A stretch of 6,521 bases of DNA. Source: M3007 sp040080915 (GTDB lineage: Bacteria > Bacteroidota > Bacteroidia > Chitinophagales > Saprospiraceae). The notes beneath the pieces were generated by a model. That model made no database searches. It saw nothing but the letters and a program-made list of their open reading frames with translations, and was not told the origin of the DNA. This document shows positions 1 to 4,738 of the stretch, one piece after another. The stretch covers positions 1 through 6,521 of the forward strand of contig JBEBHD010000282.1 of NCBI GenBank assembly GCA_040080915.1, in the 5' to 3' direction. How positions within the stretch are numbered: the stretch's first letter is position 1; each line of letters starts with the position of its first letter. The translations under genes and the position numbers were made by a program.

Positions 1-5
1 AGGCG

Positions 6-95
6 AAATTTGCAGTCGCAGCAGGGTACCTACGGCAAAAATTTTAACGCAGTATGAAGCAAAATTTGCCGCTTGCAGCCCGGCGACTGAAATTT
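6..95. repeat. Nested imperfect inverted repeats at window edge
   Basis: Two dyads are nested here. The outer arms are 6-19 and 83-95: the right arm is the reverse complement of the left except for one extra base (G12). The inner arms are 34-45 (GGCAAAAATTTT) and 61-70 (AAAATTTGCC), giving a 10-bp stem with a two-base bulge, and C33-G71 adds one more pair. The segment could therefore fold on itself almost end to end. No coding frame is convincing. It could be a dispersed intergenic repeat, a structured RNA, or a 3' element of a gene left of the window. The sequence alone does not decide. Confidence 0.4.
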
Positions 96-112
96 AAACA
101 CGCTCTAAGTAA

Positions 113-176
113 ATGAGTGATGAATGGCCCGACTTGACAGCGAAAAAAGTGCTACGTTGGGCTATTCATCACTCAT
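113..176 (-). repeat. Long hairpin downstream of the Lrp-family gene
   Basis: Bases 113-130 and 159-176 are inverted copies of 18 bases. They differ at one position, which forms a G-U wobble in RNA. The stem can extend inward by three more pairs (131-133 with 156-158), leaving a 22-base loop. Read on the minus strand, the hairpin starts 16 bases after the lrp stop codon, so it would lie in the 3' end of the lrp transcript and could stop transcription or protect the RNA. The sequence after it on the minus strand is TTTACTTAG, which is a poor U-tract, so a classical intrinsic terminator is not well supported. Confidence 0.6.
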
Positions 177-193
177 CACTCATTGCTCATCAC
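166..193. repeat. Heptanucleotide tandem repeat, 4 copies
   Basis: Four head-to-tail copies of TCATCAC (GTGATGA on the minus strand) run from 166 to 193. Copies 1, 2 and 4 are identical and copy 3 (TCATTGC) differs at two bases. The last base of the array is the final base of the lrp stop codon. The first copies also form part of the right arm of the neighbouring hairpin, and a related unit occurs inverted at 113-125. A 7-base unit cannot keep a reading frame, and on the minus strand it presents repeated TGA stops. It behaves as an intergenic microsatellite-like repeat. Confidence 0.7.
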
Positions 194-681
194 TATTCAG
201 CGATCTTTTCCTCGTAAACGAAGGGCAAAATTTTGGAATCCTTCACCGTGGAAAGCGTCATCAGTGTTTTCAGGCGCTCGATTTCCTCGATCTGGCTCAG
301 CGTTTTAAACAACAACTGCTCGTACGTGGGGATGTCTTTGCACACGATCTTCATCAAAAAGTCGGCTTCGCCGGTGATGATGTAGCACTCGGTGATCTCG
401 TCAATCCGAGCGATTTTGTCCAAAAAGTTGTTCAGTGCGTTTTCCCTCTTCCACGCTAAGGAAACCAGCACAAAGGTCTTGACGTTCAAGCCCAAAAGTT
501 GCGGGTTTACCTGTGCGTGGTAGCTCTGGATGATGCCGTTTGTTTCTAATTTTTTCACGCGTTCCAGCGTGGGGGCGGGAGAAAGCCCGATTTTTTTGGA
601 AAGGTCAAGATTGGTAATCTTGCTGTTCTCTTGAAGGATTCGAAGTATTTTCAAATCAATCCGGTCTAGTTTGTCTGACAT
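193..681 (-). CDS. Lrp/AsnC-family transcriptional regulator
   Basis: This is a 162-residue protein of the usual Lrp/AsnC length. Residues 4-50 form the AsnC-type winged helix-turn-helix (LDRIDLKILRILQ, then DLSKKIGLSPAPTLERVKKL with the recognition helix). Residues about 67-142 form the RAM/ligand-binding domain, with the characteristic YIITGEADFLMKI strand-turn that lines the effector pocket in this family. Such proteins form dimers and octamers and adjust amino-acid metabolism in response to an amino acid, here unknown. I chose the ATG at 681 because family members begin at MSDKLDRID. The frame stays open to 762, but that stretch would cover the predicted promoter at 728-758 and has no family similarity. 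The predicted transcription start gives a leader of about 40 bases without a Shine-Dalgarno sequence, normal for Bacteroidota. The closest upstream gene is glutamate dehydrogenase, a plausible target, but that link is inference. Confidence 0.95.
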   Translation of the reverse strand: MSDKLDRIDLKILRILQENSKITNLDLSKKIGLSPAPTLERVKKLETNGIIQSYHAQVNPQLLGLNVKTFVLVSLAWKRENALNNFLDKIARIDEITECYIITGEADFLMKIVCKDIPTYEQLLFKTLSQIEEIERLKTLMTLSTVKDSKILPFVYEEKIAE

Positions 682-727
682 ATCGCGATGGTGTTGTAAA
701 ATAATATTTCGGTCGGTAAAATTTCCC

Positions 728-758
728 CAAAGGTACGGCGGCAAAAAATAATGTGCAA
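728..758 (-). promoter_or_regulatory. Bacteroidota-type promoter of the Lrp-family gene
   Basis: On the minus strand the sequence reads CTTG, with TTG at 758-756, then 20 bases, then TACCTTTG (735-728). This matches the Bacteroidota housekeeping promoter (TTTG about -33, TAnnTTTG about -7) fully at -7 and by three of four bases at -33, with normal spacing. Transcription would begin near 720-724, about 40 bases before the ATG at 681. The placement also argues against the longer reading-frame start at 762. Confidence 0.7.
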
Positions 759-762
759 GCAC
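753..762. promoter_or_regulatory. Short palindrome over the lrp -33 element
   Basis: GTGCAAGCAC is a perfect dyad with 4-bp arms around AA, and looser AT-rich symmetry continues outside it. It overlaps the TTG of the predicted lrp promoter, where a bound repressor would block polymerase. Lrp-family genes are often autoregulated, so this is a candidate self-binding site. A 4-bp arm is short and could be chance. Confidence 0.3.
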
Positions 763-767
763 TATTT

Positions 768-898
768 TGAATTACCCTTGTAAATTCTGGATTTTTATAC
801 CATTTGTCTTTTTGTTGCCAATTTTTTGGGCCGTATAGGCCTGCAAAATCAATTCGACCAAAAAATATTTGTCAAAAAAAATGCCCAAATGGTCTCGG
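768..898. other. AT-rich gap with nested inverted repeats
   Basis: I find no gene here. Between the lrp promoter and the dehydrogenase terminator the sequence is strongly A/T-rich. Three collinear inverted-repeat pairs nest around one centre: 799-806 with 886-893 (8 bp, ACCATTTG), 809-814 with 873-878 (6 bp) and 821-829 with 858-866 (9 bp, ATTTTTTGG). Near the centre, GGCC-GTATA-GGCC (829-841) forms a further small dyad. Together they could form an imperfect hairpin or cruciform of about 95 bases. The A/T bias raises the chance of accidental pairing, so function is uncertain. Confidence 0.35.
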
Positions 899-967
899 AA
901 AAACACAAAAAAAGGCTGAATCCGTGCGCAAGCCGATTGCTCGACCATCTGCGACACGGGTTCAACC
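899..967 (-). terminator. Intrinsic terminator of the glutamate dehydrogenase gene
   Basis: Read on the minus strand, 967-950 pairs with 930-914: GGTTGAA, a mismatch, CCGTG, a one-base bulge, CGCA, then a 19-base loop (itself holding CGA-GCAA-TCG) and the complementary arm ending TTCAGCC. That gives about 16 base pairs, one of them G-U. Seven T residues follow at once (913-907), then GTG and five more T. It begins 25 bases after the stop codon at 992. This is a strong rho-independent terminator closing the ubiA-ccmD-dehydrogenase unit and separating it from lrp. Confidence 0.85.
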
Positions 968-991
968 TGATAAAAGTTGAGGCGGAAACCT

Positions 992-2407
992 CTACGGGAA
1001 AATACCCATCGAGACGTAATCCCCTGCTATTTTTTGCATGGAACAAATAAACGCGGCCGTCCGCATGTCGGGAACGCCGGCCTTTTGCCGCCACGTTTCG
1101 CGCACCTGCTGATAGGCGGTGATCATGGTATCTTCCAAGCCGGAATTGACCAATTCCACCTCTGTGCCGCCTCGGGTCAGGAAATCGCGGTCGCGCTGAG
1201 CCACTTGTTTGCCGGTCATTTCCTCCACCTTGTTCAGGATGCCCGTGAAGGCGTTGTGGTGGAAGCGGTTTTCCAAGCGGCCAAAACGGTGGTGCGAGAG
1301 GTTTTTCAGCCATTCGAAGTAAGACACCGTCACACCGCCCGCGTTGATGTAAAAGTCGGGCAGTACCAGGATACCTTTTTTCTGGAGCACCACGTCGGCA
1401 TCGGCAGTGATTGGGCCGTTGGCCGCTTCGGCGATGACCTTGGCCTTGATCCGGTCGGCGTTTTCGATGGTGATCTGGTTTTCCAATGCGGCAGGAACCA
1501 AAATATCGCACTCTAACTCGAGTGCTGCCGAGGGGCCGCCGATGTGCTTGGTGCCGGGGAAACCGATGATGGAACCAGTTTCCTGCCGGAAGGCAAGCAG
1601 TTTGTCAATGTCTATGCCGTTCGGATCGTGGATGGAGCCTTCCCGCTCGGCCACACCTATAATCTTTACATCGCCCTCGCTTCGGCTTATCGTGCCCGTG
1701 TTGCTGCCCACGTTTCCAAGGCCCTGAATGACCATGGTCTTGCCAGCGATTCCGGGCGTAAGGCCCAGTCTTTTCATGTCGTCGGCATAGGTCATGCACT
1801 CCCGGAGACCGTAGAAAACCCCGCGCCCGGTAGCCTCTGCACGGCCCCGGATGCCGTTTTGCGTGACCGGCTTGCCGGTCACGCAGCCGATCGAATCAAT
1901 TTCGCCGTGGCGGAATGCCTGGTAGGTGTCGAGAATCCAGGCCATTTCGCGCGGGCCGGTACCGTAATCCGGTGCGGGGACATCAATGCCGGGGCCAATG
2001 AAGTTTTTCTTGATCAGCTCCGTGGTGTATCGGCGCGTGATGTTCTGGAGTTGCTCCACGGAGTAGTTGGCCGGGTTGATCTTGATGCCGCCCTTGGCAC
2101 CGCCAAACGGCACGTCCACCAAAGCGCATTTGTAGGTCATCAGCGAAGCCAAAGCCATAACCTCATCCTGATCAACGCTCTCGGCGTAGCGGATTCCCCC
2201 CTTGGTGGGCAGGCGGTGGTGGCTGTGTTGTACGCGATAGGCTTCGATGACCTGATAACCGTCGCCAACACGGATAGGAAATCGGATTTGAAGGACGAGG
2301 TTGCAGACCTTGATCTGCTCCACCAGGCCGGTGGGGATGTCGGTAAAGCTGGCCGCTTTATCAACGTACTGCTCTACACTTTTGAAGAAGCTGATTTTTC
2401 CGCTCAT
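992..2407 (-). CDS. gdhA: Glutamate dehydrogenase (Glu/Leu/Phe/Val family)
   Basis: This 471-residue cytoplasmic enzyme interconverts glutamate with 2-oxoglutarate and ammonia. The N-terminal substrate domain shows LPTKGGIRY (K69), MTYKCAL (K93), VPFGGAKGGI (catalytic K105) and VPAPDYGTG (D147), matching the three lysines and the aspartate of the family's active site. The Rossmann domain carries GLGNVG (229-234), then a second strand ending in VAEREG. The acidic residue there leans toward NAD, but I cannot settle the coenzyme. AEAANGPIT and LPDFYINAGGVTVSYFEW (349-366) are also classic. The C-terminal tail is the longer version I associate with Bacteroidota. The ATG at 2407 overlaps the upstream ccmD stop as ATGA, so translation is probably coupled. 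A strong terminator follows. Residues 235-243 (SNTGTISRS) are less helix-like than usual after GxGNVG. A leucine or valine dehydrogenase role is less likely given the length and motifs. Confidence 0.93.
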   Translation of the reverse strand: MSGKISFFKSVEQYVDKAASFTDIPTGLVEQIKVCNLVLQIRFPIRVGDGYQVIEAYRVQHSHHRLPTKGGIRYAESVDQDEVMALASLMTYKCALVDVPFGGAKGGIKINPANYSVEQLQNITRRYTTELIKKNFIGPGIDVPAPDYGTGPREMAWILDTYQAFRHGEIDSIGCVTGKPVTQNGIRGRAEATGRGVFYGLRECMTYADDMKRLGLTPGIAGKTMVIQGLGNVGSNTGTISRSEGDVKIIGVAEREGSIHDPNGIDIDKLLAFRQETGSIIGFPGTKHIGGPSAALELECDILVPAALENQITIENADRIKAKVIAEAANGPITADADVVLQKKGILVLPDFYINAGGVTVSYFEWLKNLSHHRFGRLENRFHHNAFTGILNKVEEMTGKQVAQRDRDFLTRGGTEVELVNSGLEDTMITAYQQVRETWRQKAGVPDMRTAAFICSMQKIAGDYVSMGIFP

Positions 2408-2628
2408 GCGTCATCTTTTGTTAGGTGTTCTATCTTGGTTAGTTTCCGCTCCAGCCGGTAGAGATACAACACGATGCCGAGAAAAATCACGAGGATGACA
2501 GCCACCACTACGTTGATCTTGCCGGTCTCGCGCATGTAGTCCCTGTTGCCTTCTGCAAAAGCGGCGGGCAAAGATATTGCCAGAAGCAGAACAAAGGTGA
2601 AAAAGATGCGACCCATAAAATATTTCAT
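2404..2628 (-). CDS. ccmD: CcmD-family small membrane protein
   Basis: This 74-residue protein has an N-terminal signal-like segment (KYFMGRIFF then a hydrophobic run, possible cleavage after AFA at 25), a short periplasmic stretch, one transmembrane helix (about 37-57) and a charged tail YRLERKLTKIE. The block RETGKINVVVAVILVIFLG followed by a basic tail resembles the CcmD proteins annotated in Bacteroidota. In the Ccm system CcmD helps release haem-loaded CcmE from CcmABC during cytochrome c maturation. The gene lies 47 bases after ubiA and overlaps the dehydrogenase start by four bases, so all three are probably co-transcribed. No ccmA, B, C or E is in the window, which is odd for the assignment. 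Such short sequences are easy to over-assign. The ATG at 2628 is preferred; a second in-frame ATG at 2616 would still leave a hydrophobic N-terminus. Confidence 0.75.
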   Translation of the reverse strand: MKYFMGRIFFTFVLLLAISLPAAFAEGNRDYMRETGKINVVVAVILVIFLGIVLYLYRLERKLTKIEHLTKDDA

Positions 2629-2639
2629 GTTTTAATAAA

Positions 2640-2651
2640 GATTGAGCAATC
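2640..2651. promoter_or_regulatory. Small perfect palindrome between ubiA and ccmD
   Basis: GATTGAGCAATC has 5-bp arms around AG and lies in the 47-base gap, 11 bases before the ccmD start. On the minus strand it is followed by TTTATTAAAAC. As RNA it would give a tiny hairpin next to a short U-run, at most a weak attenuator or an RNA-processing site. As DNA it could be a binding site. It is weak by itself. Confidence 0.25.
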
Positions 2652-2675
2652 AGTGAATCAGACGATTAAGCGGAT

Positions 2676-3542
2676 TTAAAGCAACAACAGGTCGGTGATC
2701 ACGAAAGTACCGAACACCACGCTGGCGATTCCGTTGGTGGTGAAAAAAGCGAGGTTGACGCGGCTGAGGTCGTCGCGCTTGACCAAGCTGTGCTGGAAAA
2801 CAAGCAAGCCGATGAACACCGCAGTGCCCACCCAGGTCAGCACGCCCGCCTCGGGCAGTTTTTTTTGCAAAAACCAACCAGCCGCCACCAAAAGCAAGGC
2901 TGTGCCCAAGTGCATCCATTCGGAAATGCCAAGGGCTGTTTTGCGGCCAAAAACCGCTGGCATCGAATACAGGCGCTGTTCTTGGTCAAAATGGTCGTCC
3001 TGCAGGGAGTAAATCACGTCGAAGCCGCCGGTCCAAAACAAAACAGCCAGCCCGTACAGCACCGGCACCCAGTCGAACTGCCCGGTAACCGCCAGGTATG
3101 CACCCACCGGTGCCAACGAAAGTCCTAGGCCGAGCACCACGTGGCAAAGCCAGGTAAATCGTTTGGTGTAGCTATAGCCCAACACCACAGCCAGCGCTAC
3201 GGGCGACAAATAAAAACAAAGCGGGTTGATGAAAAAACTCGCCGCCACGAACAGAAGGCAGTTAACAACCACGAATGCCAGGGCGTTTGCAGGCGAAATG
3301 ATCCCGGCCGGTATCTCCCGCATTTGCGTGCGCGGGTTGACGGCATCTATGTCCCGGTCGAGCCACCGATTGAACCCCATGGCCGCGCTCCGCGCAAAAA
3401 CCATGCACAGCACTACCAGCCCAAGTGCCTGGAAATCAATGCCGTTTTCCATTTGAACACTGCCGATAAAAAAACCGACCAGGGCAAACGGCATGGCAAA
3501 AAGTGTGTGGCTAAACTTGACGAGCGAGAGGTACTTTTTCAT
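2676..3542 (-). CDS. ubiA: UbiA-family polyprenyltransferase (4-hydroxybenzoate / MqnP type)
   Basis: This is a 288-residue integral membrane prenyltransferase with about eight to nine hydrophobic helices. The first aspartate-rich motif is N58-RWL-D62-RDI-D66, followed by RTQMREIPAG. The second is D175-VI-Y178-SLQ-D182-DHF-D186. These bind the polyprenyl diphosphate through magnesium. GYSYTKRFTWLCHVVLGLGL and LAPVGAYLAV are typical of the 'putative 4-hydroxybenzoate polyprenyltransferase' subgroup, which in menaquinone-making bacteria is linked to the futalosine pathway (MqnP). Quinone side-chain attachment is therefore the likely job, and the exact aromatic acceptor is unresolved. The ATG at 3542 is chosen because it gives the family start MKKYLSLVKFSHT. 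A GTG two codons earlier (3548) is less likely. It is the first gene of the minus-strand set and diverges from fabH across 105 bases. I found no good TAnnTTTG promoter for it; the closest is CACATTTG at 3555-3548, very near the start. Confidence 0.92.
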   Translation of the reverse strand: MKKYLSLVKFSHTLFAMPFALVGFFIGSVQMENGIDFQALGLVVLCMVFARSAAMGFNRWLDRDIDAVNPRTQMREIPAGIISPANALAFVVVNCLLFVAASFFINPLCFYLSPVALAVVLGYSYTKRFTWLCHVVLGLGLSLAPVGAYLAVTGQFDWVPVLYGLAVLFWTGGFDVIYSLQDDHFDQEQRLYSMPAVFGRKTALGISEWMHLGTALLLVAAGWFLQKKLPEAGVLTWVGTAVFIGLLVFQHSLVKRDDLSRVNLAFFTTNGIASVVFGTFVITDLLLL

Positions 3543-3591
3543 CGGCACAAATGTGCGTCAAGTTTTGCCAACGGAAAAACCCAATGTCAAC

Positions 3592-3622
3592 ATGCCAATG
3601 CTGGGGGCATTGGCTACCTTTG
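3592..3622 (+). promoter_or_regulatory. Predicted fabH promoter
   Basis: TACCTTTG at 3615-3622 is a perfect match to the Bacteroidota -7 consensus TAnnTTTG and is identical to the octamer of the lrp promoter. At the expected -33 position (3592-3594) the sequence is ATG, a poor match to TTG, so the promoter may be weak or activator-dependent. Transcription would start near 3627-3630, giving a leader of about 20 bases before the ATG at 3648. Confidence 0.55.
3594..3614. promoter_or_regulatory. Inverted repeat filling the fabH promoter spacer
   Basis: GCCAATGC (3594-3601), five bases TGGGG, then GCATTGGC (3607-3614) form perfect 8-bp arms. The dyad ends exactly where the -7 octamer begins and starts at the -33 position, so it occupies the whole spacer. 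A third CCAATG half-site lies at 3581-3586, 14 bases upstream of the left arm's copy at 3595. This looks like an operator for a dimeric regulator controlling fabH and perhaps divergent ubiA. The regulator is unknown. Confidence 0.5.
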
Positions 3623-3647
3623 CCCGTCATTCCTAAACAAAACTGCC

Positions 3648-4640
3648 ATGCCGAACAAAGTGCGAGCCGCCATCACCGGTGTTCACGGTTGGGTACCCCC
3701 GGACAAGCTCACCAACGCCGACTTAGAAAAACTCGTGGACACCAACGACGAGTGGATCACGTCGCGCACGGGCATCAAAGAACGCCGCATCTTGCGCACA
3801 CCCGGGTGGGCCACCAGCGACATGGCCGCCGAGGCGGTCAAAGGTTTGCTGGAAAAAACAGGCACCACACCCGGCGAAATTGATATGCTGATCGTGGCCA
3901 CGGTCACCGCCGACATGGTCTTTCCCGATACTGCAAATACGGTATGCGATAAAATCGGGGCCAAACACGCTTTTGGCTACGATATCAATGCCGCCTGTTC
4001 GGGCTTCCTGTACGCGCTGGCCACCGGCACCCAGTTTGTAGCGAGCGAAACGTACAAAAAAGTGGTCGTGGTGGGTGCCGACATGATGTCCTCCATCGTA
4101 GACTACGAAGACCGAAACACTTGCGTCATTTTCGGCGACGGCGCTGCGGCCGTCCTGCTCGAACCGCGCAAGGACGGTACGGGCATCCTCGATTTCGTTC
4201 TGCGCGGCGACGGTGCCGGACGCGAATTCCTGCACATGAAATCCGGCGGCTCCCTGTCGCCCGCCTCCGCCGAGTCGGTGGCCAAACGCGAGCACTACGT
4301 TTTCCAAGACGGCAAACGCGTTTTCAAATTCGCCGTGGAAGGCATGGTTTCCACCGTGCAGGAAATCCTGCGCCGAAACCACAAAACCATTGACGAAATC
4401 AACTGGGTGGTGCCCCACCAGGCCAATATGCGCATCATCACGTCCGTGGCCGACCACCTGCACTTCCCGATGGAACGGGTCATGGTCAACATCGAAAAAT
4501 ACGGCAACACCACCGCCGCCACCCTCGGCCTTTGCCTTTGGGAATACCAGAATCGCCTCAAAAAGGGAGACAACATCGTGCTCACGGCTTTCGGGGGCGG
4601 GTTTACCTGGGGCGCCCTTTACCTGAAATGGGCAGGTTAA
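3648..4640 (+). CDS. fabH: 3-oxoacyl-ACP synthase III (FabH)
   Basis: This 330-residue thiolase-fold condensing enzyme is of normal FabH length. It joins a short acyl-CoA primer to malonyl-ACP, the first condensation of type II fatty-acid synthesis in the cytoplasm. The catalytic triad is visible: C117 in INAACSGFLYAL, H257 in VVPHQANMRI and N287 in KYGNTTAAT. The N-terminal block DTNDEWITSRTGIKERRI and the C-terminal GGGFTWGALYLKW are also typical. The usual GNTSAA is GNTTAA here, a mild change. Primer preference (acetyl-CoA or branched-chain) cannot be read from the sequence. The ATG at 3648 matches family starts. The same frame is open far upstream to 3141, but that part is antisense to ubiA and shows no FabH similarity. 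It is transcribed alone, divergent from ubiA, from the promoter at 3592-3622. No clear terminator follows the stop. Confidence 0.96.
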   Translation: MPNKVRAAITGVHGWVPPDKLTNADLEKLVDTNDEWITSRTGIKERRILRTPGWATSDMAAEAVKGLLEKTGTTPGEIDMLIVATVTADMVFPDTANTVCDKIGAKHAFGYDINAACSGFLYALATGTQFVASETYKKVVVVGADMMSSIVDYEDRNTCVIFGDGAAAVLLEPRKDGTGILDFVLRGDGAGREFLHMKSGGSLSPASAESVAKREHYVFQDGKRVFKFAVEGMVSTVQEILRRNHKTIDEINWVVPHQANMRIITSVADHLHFPMERVMVNIEKYGNTTAATLGLCLWEYQNRLKKGDNIVLTAFGGGFTWGALYLKWAG

Positions 4641-4642
4641 GC

Positions 4643-4711
4643 GCCTATTTCAGCCGGATTTTTCAAAAACGTTTCGGCGTACCACCGGGCAATGTGCTGC
4701 GGAGGAACTGA
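4643..4711 (+). pseudogene. Remnant of an AraC-family regulator (C-terminal tip only)
   Basis: Starting two bases after the fabH stop, the plus strand encodes AYFSRIFQKRFGVPPGNVLRRN and then TGA (4709-4711). YFSRIFQKRFGVPP is the signature end of the second helix-turn-helix of AraC-family activators (F-x3-F-x4-G-x-P-P), and real AraC proteins end a few residues later, as here. Nothing upstream in this frame belongs to AraC: it runs into fabH, which is intact in its own frame. So only about 22 residues of a protein normally 250-300 long survive, with no start codon. It is best read as the 3' scrap left by a deletion whose left edge lies at the fabH stop. The stretch is short, so chance resemblance is not fully excluded. 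Confidence 0.6.
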
Positions 4712-4738
4712 TCGCACGCGGCATTGGGGAGACCAAAG

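Noticed and set aside
166..193. CRISPR-like array
   Set aside because: The 7-base units are head to tail without spacers; it is a simple tandem repeat.
124..459. Plus-strand open frame across the hairpin and the lrp 3' half
   Set aside because: It is antisense to the conserved Lrp RAM domain and begins inside an inverted repeat.
682..762. 27-residue N-terminal extension of the Lrp-family protein
   Set aside because: It covers the predicted promoter and lacks family similarity; the ATG at 681 fits the family start.
1669..1707. Compensated double frameshift in the dehydrogenase Rossmann helix
   Set aside because: The alternative frames give a stop or a His/Gln/Lys-rich stretch that fits the family no better, and length is conserved, so divergence is simpler.
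1544..2461. Long open frame on the plus strand opposite glutamate dehydrogenase
   Set aside because: It mirrors the codon pattern of a clearly recognised minus-strand enzyme and has no family-like motif. The same applies to open frames at 977-1516 (plus) and 849-1511 (minus, another frame).
3141..3647. In-frame upstream extension of fabH
   Set aside because: It is antisense to ubiA, shows no FabH similarity, and the family start motif plus a promoter octamer point to the ATG at 3648.
3723..4463. Long open frame on the minus strand opposite fabH
   Set aside because: It is a shadow of the GC-rich fabH coding sequence; no recognisable domain.
4641..4738. Bidirectional terminator between fabH and the convergent gene
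   Set aside because: I could not find a stem of useful length with a U-tract in either direction; the short A/T runs near 4660-4670 do not form one.
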